DNA of 64,000 nucleotides from Rothia nasimurium (GTDB taxonomy: Bacteria > Actinomycetota > Actinomycetes > Actinomycetales > Micrococcaceae), in the NCBI RefSeq assembly GCF_928381705.1, contig NZ_CAKMSR010000008.1, positions 1-64,000 of the forward strand, in the 5' to 3' direction. Within the stretch, counting starts at the first letter, position 1. Every line of letters begins with the position of its first letter. Shown here piece after piece: positions 58,080-64,000 of this stretch. The position numbers and the translations under genes are program-made. Below the pieces are notes generated by a model. That model ran no database searches. It was not told the origin of the DNA and saw only the letters and a list, made by a program, of their open reading frames with translations.

Positions 58080-58715
58080 CTAGTGAATCTTGAAGTAGTC
58101 GAAGGGCTCTGCGCAGGATTCGCACTGGTAGAGGGCCTTGCAGGAGGTGGAGCCGAAGCGGGTGAGTTCGCGGGTGGCTAGGGAGTGGCAGCGGGGGCAT
58201 TTGACGGCAAGTCCCAGGCGGACGGGCCCCGCGGCGGCGGTGCCGGTGGGAGGGGCGATTCCGTAGTCGGCCAGGCGTTTTTTGCCTGCTTCACTCATCC
58301 AGTCGGTGCTCCAGGCGGGGGAGAGGACGGTGTCCACGCGCGGGGCCGGGTAGCCCTGGTCGGTGAAGACCCGGCGGACGTTGGTGGTGATAGCGTCCAT
58401 GGCCGGGCAGCCGGAGTAGGTGGGGGTAATAACTACAACCGGCTGGTCGCCCTCGTAGCGGGTGGCCCGAAGAATCCCAAGGTCAGCAATGGAGAGAACG
58501 GGAATTTCGGGGTCGGCGACTCGGGCGGCAAGTTCCCATAAGGCGGAGTCAGAACCGGCCGGGGCGGGCACAGAGCTCTCGGTTTCTAGGACCGGAGCGG
58601 TGTAGCCGGAGTCGGCATCGAAGCCAAAGCTGAAGTCGACTCCGGCGCTGGCCTGCTCGCTGGTGAGAGAGTCGCCCTGGTGCTGGTGGGGCGGACGGTT
58701 GCTGCGGCTATTCAC
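58080..58715 (-). CDS. paaD: Phenylacetyl-CoA epoxidase maturation factor
   Basis: 211 residues, longer than enterobacterial PaaD by a disordered N-terminus (about 1-55). The MIP18/DUF59 domain reads VADPEIPVLSIADLGIL and TPTYSGCPAMDAI with the conserved Cys. A C-terminal zinc ribbon (CPRCHS...CKALYQCESC) follows. PaaD-type proteins assist Fe-S or di-iron assembly in the epoxidase. Confidence 0.93.
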   Translation of the reverse strand: MNSRSNRPPHQHQGDSLTSEQASAGVDFSFGFDADSGYTAPVLETESSVPAPAGSDSALWELAARVADPEIPVLSIADLGILRATRYEGDQPVVVITPTYSGCPAMDAITTNVRRVFTDQGYPAPRVDTVLSPAWSTDWMSEAGKKRLADYGIAPPTGTAAAGPVRLGLAVKCPRCHSLATRELTRFGSTSCKALYQCESCAEPFDYFKIH

Positions 58716-58746
58716 GGGGCACCTCCTTGTGCTGGCCTGCTGGGAA

Positions 58747-59574
58747 TTACCAGGTGGCGCCGGGGTGGGCGCGGGCCAGGACCTGCATTTCTGCCAGGAT
58801 GTGGCCGCGGGCCTCGCTCATGACGCCGGAGCGGTCGCCCCCGCGGGCCTGGGGCACATCGGGGACCTGTAGCTGGGCTTCTTCGATGATGGCGGTTAGG
58901 CGCCTATCGAAGTTCTCACGCAGGGTGGAGGGAAGTACAGCTACACCGGGCAGGGCTGCTGCGTCGTCGAAGTCGTAGAAGAGTTCATCGATGTAGGGCC
59001 ACATGTAGTAGAGGCCTTCTTGCATACGACGGTTGGATTCTTCGGTGCCGATGCCCAGGCGGAGGGTCCAGGCGGTGGCGTGGTCCTGGTGGTAGGCGAC
59101 CTCTTTGAGGGCTTTGGCGGCAATTGCTGCCAGGGTGGGGTCTTCAGATTTCACCAGGGCTGAGTAGAGCTCGTACTGGTAGTAGCTGAAGATGAGCTGG
59201 CGGGCGATGGTCTGTCCGAAGTCCCCGTTTTCTTGTTCGGGTAGGCGGGCTGAGCGGAACTCTTCTTCGTCGCGGAAGTAGGCCAGGTCGTCCTCGGTCT
59301 TGCCCCAGGCGGTGCCTGCGTAGGTGAGGAAGAAGCGGGCATGGCCGATCAGGTCCAGGGCGATGTTGCCCAGGGCGATGTCTTCTTCGAGTTCGGGGGC
59401 GCGGGAAATCCAGTGCGCTAGGCGTTGGCCGAGCATGAGGGCGTCGTCGCCCAGGGCCAGGGCGTAGCGGGCGACTTCTTCGCTGGCCTTGACGCCAGAG
59501 GCGGCGATGTCTTCAGCGATGATGGATTCGCCTTCGCTGTGGCGGGTGGCTGATTCGAAGGAGGCGTAACTCAT
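58747..59574 (-). CDS. paaC: Phenylacetyl-CoA epoxidase structural subunit
   Basis: 275 residues. A ferritin-like helical protein that pairs with PaaA but lacks a functional iron site. Segments ALGDDALMLGQRLAHWISRAP (in part), NIALDLIGHARFFLTYAG and KEVAYHQDHATAWTLRLGIG are typical. Its start overlaps the paaB stop by four bases. Confidence 0.94.
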   Translation of the reverse strand: MSYASFESATRHSEGESIIAEDIAASGVKASEEVARYALALGDDALMLGQRLAHWISRAPELEEDIALGNIALDLIGHARFFLTYAGTAWGKTEDDLAYFRDEEEFRSARLPEQENGDFGQTIARQLIFSYYQYELYSALVKSEDPTLAAIAAKALKEVAYHQDHATAWTLRLGIGTEESNRRMQEGLYYMWPYIDELFYDFDDAAALPGVAVLPSTLRENFDRRLTAIIEEAQLQVPDVPQARGGDRSGVMSEARGHILAEMQVLARAHPGATW

Positions 59575-59882
59575 AGGTGCTTCACTCCTTCGCTCTTGGT
59601 GTAGTAGGTGGCGTGGCGGTAGCTCTTGCCCTGGGACGATTCAAAGAAGCCGCCCTTGGAGTCGGGGTCGGAGGCCAGGATAGCTTCGGCGGGTACAACC
59701 CAGACGCTGGTGCCCTCATTGCGGCGGGTGTAGAGGTCGCGGGCGTTGCGCAGGGCCATGGTGGCGTCGGGAGCGTGCAGGGAGCCTGCGTGCACGTGGG
59801 AGAGGCCGCGGGAGGAGCGGACGAAGACCTCCCAGAGGGGCCATTCGTTGGATTCGGGCAGGTGGGCGATGTTCTCGGTCAT
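59571..59882 (-). CDS. paaB: Phenylacetyl-CoA epoxidase subunit PaaB
   Basis: 103 residues, the normal size. WPLWEVFVRSSRGLSHVHAGSLHA is the PaaB hallmark, together with ALRNARDLYTRRNEGTSVWVV. It forms the bridging subunit of the PaaABC complex. It starts two bases after the paaA stop. Confidence 0.95.
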   Translation of the reverse strand: MTENIAHLPESNEWPLWEVFVRSSRGLSHVHAGSLHAPDATMALRNARDLYTRRNEGTSVWVVPAEAILASDPDSKGGFFESSQGKSYRHATYYTKSEGVKHL

Positions 59883-59884
59883 GG

Positions 59885-60907
59885 TTAGGGTCCTAGCAGT
59901 TCGGAGTGCTGTTCTGCGGTTTTGCGGGCGTATTCGGCGGCGGCTTCGCGCACCCAGGCCCCTTCTTCGTGGGCGGCGCGGCGGCGCTGCATGCGCTGGA
60001 CGTTGCAGGGGCCGTTACCCGAGATGACGGAGTTGAACTCGTCCCAGTCCAGCGGCCCGTAGTCGTAGTGGCCGCGTTCTTCGTTCCATTTGAGGTCGGG
60101 GTCGGGCAGGGTGAGGCCGAGGGCTTCTGCCTGGGGGACTAGCATGTCGATGAAGCGCTGGCGCAGCTCGTCGTTGGAGAAGCGCTTGATGTTCCAGGCC
60201 ATGGACTGCTGGGAGTTGGGGGAGTCGGCATCCGGCGGGCCGAACATTTGCAGGGCAGGGCCGTAGAAGCGGTTGACGGCGTCCTGGGCCATCTTCTTCT
60301 GGGCTTCGGTGCCGTGGGAGAGTTCGTAGAGGATTTCCCAGCCCTGGCGCTGGTGGAAGGATTCTTCCTTGCAGATGCGCACCATGGCTCGGCCGTAGGG
60401 GCCGTAGGAGGCGCGGCAGAGGGGCACCTGGTTGCAGATAGCGGCCCCGTCGACCAGCCAGCCGATAGCGCCCATATCTGCCCAGGTGCGGGCGGGGTAG
60501 TTAAAGATAGAGGAATACTTCGCGCGGCCTTCGAGCAACTGCTCGTTGAGGATGTGGCGGGGGGTGCCGAGGGTTTCGGCAGCGGAGTAGAGGTAGAGGC
60601 CGTGACCGGCTTCGTCCTGCACCTTAGCCATGAGAATGGCCTTGCGCTTGAGGGAGGGGGCGCGGGTAATCCAGTTGGCTTCGGGCTGCATGCCGATGAT
60701 TTCGGAGTGGGCGTGCTGGGAGACCTGGCGGGTGAGGGTCTTGCGGTACTTTTCGGGCATCCAGTCGCGGGGTTCGACGCGGGAGTCGTCGGCGATGAGC
60801 TTGTCGAAGTAGGCCTGCTCGGCTTCTTCGTTGAGGACGTTCTTGCCCGCCTGGGCGGGGGCGTCGGCGACGGGGGAGAGGTCGGGGTTCTTCGTCGTTG
60901 AAGTCAT
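59885..60907 (-). CDS. paaA: Phenylacetyl-CoA epoxidase catalytic subunit
   Basis: 340 residues. The di-iron ferritin-like domain has carboxylate and His ligands in [17 protein letters not shown] (the E-x-x-H pair) and [13 protein letters not shown] (the second E-x-x-H pair). With O2 it epoxidises the ring of phenylacetyl-CoA. AAGGAG precedes the ATG, and it is the first gene of the operon paaABCDE-paaG, driven by the promoter at 60983-61010. Confidence 0.96.
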   Translation of the reverse strand: MTSTTKNPDLSPVADAPAQAGKNVLNEEAEQAYFDKLIADDSRVEPRDWMPEKYRKTLTRQVSQHAHSEIIGMQPEANWITRAPSLKRKAILMAKVQDEAGHGLYLYSAAETLGTPRHILNEQLLEGRAKYSSIFNYPARTWADMGAIGWLVDGAAICNQVPLCRASYGPYGRAMVRICKEESFHQRQGWEILYELSHGTEAQKKMAQDAVNRFYGPALQMFGPPDADSPNSQQSMAWNIKRFSNDELRQRFIDMLVPQAEALGLTLPDPDLKWNEERGHYDYGPLDWDEFNSVISGNGPCNVQRMQRRRAAHEEGAWVREAAAEYARKTAEQHSELLGP

Positions 60908-60966
60908 GTCTGGCTCCTTGCGGGTGCGGGCTGCTCGGGGCGAGGCAGCCCCATCTGCACTAATTA

Positions 60967-61010
60967 CTGACCGTTCGTTCAGAATATAGTCTTGAGCACA
61001 TCACGGTCAA
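60967..61010 (-). promoter_or_regulatory. paa operon promoter with overlapping palindrome
   Basis: On the minus strand TTGACC (61005-61010), a 16-base spacer and TATATT (60983-60988) form a good sigma-A promoter. CTGACCGTTCGTTCAG (60967-60982), an imperfect palindrome, lies immediately downstream at the start point. TetR-type PaaR repressors bind sites of this kind. No such regulator gene is in the adjacent sequence, so it would act in trans. Confidence 0.7.
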
Positions 61011-61109
61011 GCGTAATCTTGGGATTGGCCTCTATGCACCCGTCTATTTTTTCTGTATCGTGTGAGCTGATGCACAGAAATCTGTGCGCCCTCACGGAAG
61101 GAGGCTTCG

Positions 61110-62609
61110 ATGACGAAGCAGTTAACCCACTACGTCGGCGGCGCCCATCGCCCCGGAACCTCAGGTCGTTTCGCCGATGTCTACAACCCCAGCACCGGCC
61201 AGGTGCAGGCCCAGGTGCCCCTGGCGTCCGCTGATGAGGTGCGCGATGTTATCGCCAACGCCGCAGAAGCCCAGGCCAAGTGGGCTGCTACCAACCCCCA
61301 GAAGCGCGCCCGTATTCTGCACCGCTTCGTGGACCTGGTCAACCAGAACGCCGACGAACTGGCCGAGATGCTTTCGCTCGAACACGGCAAGACCGTAGCC
61401 GACGCCCACGGTGATATCCAGCGCGGCCTTGACGTCGTCGAATTTGCCACCGCCGCCCCCCACCTGCTCAAGGGCGAGTACTCCGACTCCGTAGGCACCG
61501 GCATCGACGTCTACTCCATGCGTCAGCCCCTGGGCGTGGTCGCCGGTATTACCCCCTTTAACTTCCCGGCCATGATTCCCCTCTGGAAGTGCGGCCCCGC
61601 AATCGCAGCCGGTAATGCCTTCGTCCTCAAGCCCTCAGAGCGTGACCCCTCTGTGCCCCTGCGTCTGGCTGAGCTCTGGACCGAGGCCGGCCTGCCCGAC
61701 GGCATCTTCAACGTGGTCAACGGCGATAAGGAGGCCGTTGATACCCTGCTCGATGACCCCCGCATTAAGGCCGTCGGCTTCGTGGGCTCCACCCCCATCG
61801 CCCAGAGCATCTACGAGCACGCAGCCCGCACCGGCAAGCGCGCCCAGTGCTTCGGCGGTGCCAAGAACCACCTGATCATCATGCCCGACGCCGACCTCGA
61901 CCAGGCAGCCGATGCCCTGATCGGTGCAGCCTTCGGCTCTGCCGGTGAACGCTGCATGGCTATCTCAGTTGCTGTACCCGTCGGCCAGGCCACCGCCGAC
62001 GCCCTGGTTGAAAAGCTGGTCGAGCGCACCAAGACCCTCAAGGTCGGCCACGCCCTTGACCCCGAGGCAGACTTCGGCCCCGTCGTTGCCGCCAGCGCCC
62101 TCGAACGCATCGAAGGCTACATCGCCGCCGGCGAGAAGGAAGGCGCCGAGCTACTGGTGGACGGACGCGGAGTTAAGGTTGAAGGCCACGAGGGCGGCTA
62201 CTACATCGGCGCTACCCTCTTCGATAAGGTCACCACCGATATGTCCATCTACCGCGAAGAAATTTTCGGCCCCGTCCTTTCCGTGGTGCGCGTCGATGAC
62301 TTTGAAGAGGCCCTGGCCCTGCCCACCAACCACGAGTTCGGCAACGGCGTTGCCATCTACACCCGCGACGGCGATACCGCCCGCGAATTCGCCCGCCGCG
62401 TCGATGTGGGTATGGTGGGTGTGAACGTGCCGATCCCCGTGCCGATTGCCTACTACACCTTCGGCGGCTGGAAGGCCTCCGGCTTCGGCGACCTCAACCA
62501 GCACGGGCCCGACGCTTTCCGCTTCTACACCAAGACCAAGACGGTAACATCCCGCTGGCCCTCCGGCATTAAAGAGGGCGCCAGCTTCGTCATGCCCACC
62601 GGCAACTAA
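61110..62609 (+). CDS. mmsA: Methylmalonate-semialdehyde dehydrogenase (CoA-acylating)
   Basis: 499 residues. It converts methylmalonate semialdehyde to propionyl-CoA in valine breakdown (or malonate semialdehyde to acetyl-CoA). Signatures are ITPFNFPAMIPLWKCGPAIAAGN, the FVGSTPIAQSIY glycines, FGGAKNHLIIMPDADLDQ (with the usual general-base Glu position replaced, as in this CoA-acylating class) and AGERCMAISVAVPVG with the catalytic Cys. GGAGG precedes the ATG. The next gene follows in 12 bases. Confidence 0.92.
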   Translation: MTKQLTHYVGGAHRPGTSGRFADVYNPSTGQVQAQVPLASADEVRDVIANAAEAQAKWAATNPQKRARILHRFVDLVNQNADELAEMLSLEHGKTVADAHGDIQRGLDVVEFATAAPHLLKGEYSDSVGTGIDVYSMRQPLGVVAGITPFNFPAMIPLWKCGPAIAAGNAFVLKPSERDPSVPLRLAELWTEAGLPDGIFNVVNGDKEAVDTLLDDPRIKAVGFVGSTPIAQSIYEHAARTGKRAQCFGGAKNHLIIMPDADLDQAADALIGAAFGSAGERCMAISVAVPVGQATADALVEKLVERTKTLKVGHALDPEADFGPVVAASALERIEGYIAAGEKEGAELLVDGRGVKVEGHEGGYYIGATLFDKVTTDMSIYREEIFGPVLSVVRVDDFEEALALPTNHEFGNGVAIYTRDGDTAREFARRVDVGMVGVNVPIPVPIAYYTFGGWKASGFGDLNQHGPDAFRFYTKTKTVTSRWPSGIKEGASFVMPTGN

Positions 62610-62621
62610 AGGAGGCCCACC

Positions 62622-63707
62622 GTGACCGATACGCCCGGCACCCAGCCGACCGAGAGCGTCCTGACCGAAAAACGCGGCAACCTGGGGGTTATCACCCTCA
62701 ACCGCCCGCGCGCGGTCAATGCCCTCAACGCCGAGATGATGGAGCTGATGAACGCAGCCCTGGACGACTTCGAACAGGACGCCGACATCGCCGCCGTACT
62801 CCTGCGCGGCGCCGGTGAACGGGGTCTTTGTGCGGGTGGTGACGTGGTGGCCCTCTACAAGGCCACCGGCGAAAACCCGGATCAGGGCGTGGACTTCTTC
62901 CGAGTGGAATACACCCTCGACCTGCGCATCGCCCGCTACCCCAAGCCCTTCATCTCCCTCATGGACGGCCTGGTGCTGGGTGGCGGCGTGGGCGTCTCAG
63001 CCCATAGCTCCCACCGCATCGTCACCGAACGCACCCGCACCGGTATGCCCGAAACCGTCATCGGCTTCTGCCCCGACGTGGGCGGCCTCAATATCCTGGC
63101 CCGCGCCCCGCAGAACCTTGGCACCCTTATGGCCGTCACCGGCCTGCACGTGACCGGGGCGGACGCGCTCGCCGTCGGTATGGCTGATTATTTCGTGCCG
63201 TCTGAGAAGCTTGATGGCCTGGTCGCTGCCCTTGAGGAGGTCGAGGGTGCGGACGCCGTCACCCGCGTCATTGAGGGCTTTGCAGCTGACGCACCTCCCT
63301 CCCAACTCGTGGAGAACGCCCACTGGGTTGAGGGTGCTTTTGCCGCTGATACCGTTGAGGAAATCCTTGAGAAGGTCCAGGCGGTGGCTGATTCGGGGGC
63401 AGGCGGCGCCGAGTTCGCCGGTACGGTTCTGGCGGCCCTGCAGAAGAACGGGCCGACCGGTATGAAGGTGGCCCTGGAAGCTGTGCGCCGGGCCGGTAGC
63501 CAGAGCCTGGCAGAAACCCTGAATCAGGACTTTGTGACCTCCTGTAATGCCCTGACCCATCACGATATGCGTGAGGGTATCCGGGCCCAAGTGGTCGATA
63601 AGGACCGCAACCCGCAGTGGTCCCCGGCCAGCCTGGCGGAGGTCTCGCGCGAGAGCGTCCTGGCCTTCTTCACCCCCACGAAGGCGGGGGAGCTGGGTCT
63701 AGCCTAA
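62622..63707 (+). CDS. 3-hydroxyisobutyryl-CoA hydrolase-like enoyl-CoA hydratase family protein
   Basis: 361 residues, the long crotonase form typical of HIBYL-CoA hydrolases. Motifs are GNLGVITLNRPRAVNALN, GAGERGLCAGGDVVALY (oxyanion loop), DGLVLGGGVGVSAHSSHRI and TGMPETVIGFCPDVGG, where the Glu and Asp of the hydrolase site are present. Next to mmsA this points to valine catabolism. The operon seems to lack the 3-hydroxyisobutyrate dehydrogenase, which must be elsewhere. Confidence 0.87.
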   Translation: MTDTPGTQPTESVLTEKRGNLGVITLNRPRAVNALNAEMMELMNAALDDFEQDADIAAVLLRGAGERGLCAGGDVVALYKATGENPDQGVDFFRVEYTLDLRIARYPKPFISLMDGLVLGGGVGVSAHSSHRIVTERTRTGMPETVIGFCPDVGGLNILARAPQNLGTLMAVTGLHVTGADALAVGMADYFVPSEKLDGLVAALEEVEGADAVTRVIEGFAADAPPSQLVENAHWVEGAFAADTVEEILEKVQAVADSGAGGAEFAGTVLAALQKNGPTGMKVALEAVRRAGSQSLAETLNQDFVTSCNALTHHDMREGIRAQVVDKDRNPQWSPASLAEVSRESVLAFFTPTKAGELGLA

Positions 63708-63726
63708 AGATGCAGTCACCCCACCA

Positions 63727-63793
63727 CGAATGTGACTCATATTCCCGAAAGGGTGTTGTTTTAACGCCCGCTTGGGAATATGAGTCACATTCG
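63727..63793. repeat. Long perfect hairpin between convergent genes
   Basis: cgaatgtgactcatattccc (63727-63746) and gggaatatgagtcacattcg (63774-63793) are perfect 20-base arms, with an inner gggtgtt/aacgccc stem. No T tract follows. It presumably terminates both the hydrolase transcript and the converging acyl-CoA synthetase transcript. Confidence 0.8.
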
Positions 63794-63811
63794 TTGTAGA
63801 GAAAGATTTGC

Positions 63812-64000
63812 CTAGCCCTTGAGATCCGGGAAGTCCGTGTCTGCGAACTCGTGGCCGTAGCCCTCGGTGGTGGTGCGGGCGGCCAGAGCGGCTGCGGTCT
63901 TCTCGCCGTGGCGGCCGTGGAACTCGTTCTCACGGGCCCGCAGTTCCACGCGGCGAATCTTGCCCGAAATGGTCTTGGGTAGCTCGTAGAACTCGATGCG
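63812..64000 (-). CDS. C-terminus of an AMP-dependent acyl-CoA synthetase (partial)
   Basis: 63 codons are inside the window, reading in from the right edge: RIEFYELPKTISGKIRRVELR, then a charged tail ending FPDLKG-stop. The PKTxSGKIxRxxLR motif, whose Lys in GK is the adenylation lysine, is the universal A10 motif of acyl-CoA synthetases. It is not PaaK, which lacks this form. The substrate is unknown; context suggests a carboxylate of aromatic or branched-chain breakdown. Confidence 0.85.
   Translation of the reverse strand, partial: RIEFYELPKTISGKIRRVELRARENEFHGRHGEKTAAALAARTTTEGYGHEFADTDFPDLKG

Noticed and set aside
1..64000. CRISPR arrays, rRNA operons or tRNA genes
   Set aside because: No regularly spaced direct repeats, no rRNA-like conserved stretches and no complete cloverleaf were seen on either strand.

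Overview
The window looks like chromosome of a high-GC Gram-positive, most likely Micrococcaceae and plausibly Rothia. The signs are strong codon bias to C/G in third positions, frequent GTG starts, Tat signal peptides, a PdxS/PdxT route to pyridoxal phosphate, CstR boxes of the ATACCCC-GGGGTAT type, and a Brevibacterium-type homoprotocatechuate dioxygenase. Genus is inference from protein style. Most of the window is accessory catabolism; no rRNA, tRNA or CRISPR array was seen.

Layout. 1-635: the tail of an IS transposase runs almost into a small Tat-exported protein gene. 685-11846: putrescine catabolism (TetR regulator, putrescine oxidase, tandem UspA, APC permease, GabD-type dehydrogenase, GABA transaminase, Sad-type dehydrogenase, GABA-type permease). 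Two promoters here carry the same operator, aaacgaa-N5-ttcgttt, just after the -10 box. 11966-15286: a reactive-sulfur module (TauE exporter, rhodanese, CstR, persulfide dioxygenase-rhodanese) with three CstR-type boxes. 15309-18644: a 2-oxoacid decarboxylase, a small toxin-antitoxin pair and a hydrolase. 18744-22914: a VIT family transporter, then a lower-GC three-gene ABC-3C-type conflict island bounded by two near-identical hairpins. 22915-28122: mixed housekeeping genes, including a GNAT gene broken by a C-run frameshift. 28119-32299: an HSP90-like chaperone in an operon with a helical-repeat protein and a YbjN protein. 32451-39112: an HTH-nucleotidyltransferase gene with a relic of a partner, a YhgE/Pip exporter with its TetR, a PLD-type protein and a PIN toxin-antitoxin pair. 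39313-47060: TPM protein, pdxT-pdxS, a Tat-secreted GH16 protein, a MocR/PdxR regulator and two membrane proteins.

47151-64000 is an aromatic and branched-chain catabolic region. A flavin monooxygenase is divergent from a homoprotocatechuate (4-hydroxyphenylacetate) meta-cleavage operon: a FAH-RraA fusion, GntR regulator, hpaE, hpaD, hpaH, hpaI. The paaABCDE-paaG phenylacetyl-CoA epoxidase operon lies opposite, followed by mmsA and a 3-hydroxyisobutyryl-CoA hydrolase-like gene of valine degradation. The homoprotocatechuate route ends in pyruvate plus succinic semialdehyde, which the GabD/Sad enzymes at 5.8-10.3 kb could oxidise, so the two halves of the window may be linked through succinate.

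The most unusual signals are non-coding. Two roughly 100-base intercistronic elements (8755-8853 and 54313-54424) share exact loop sequences while all three of their helices differ in sequence yet stay paired. A second family of three long hairpins shares a GTTCTTTG-type loop. The octamer GCGGACGC/GCGTCCGC is markedly over-frequent. Among protein-coding loci, the HSP90/helical-repeat/YbjN operon, the ABC-3C island and the FAH-RraA fusion stand out.
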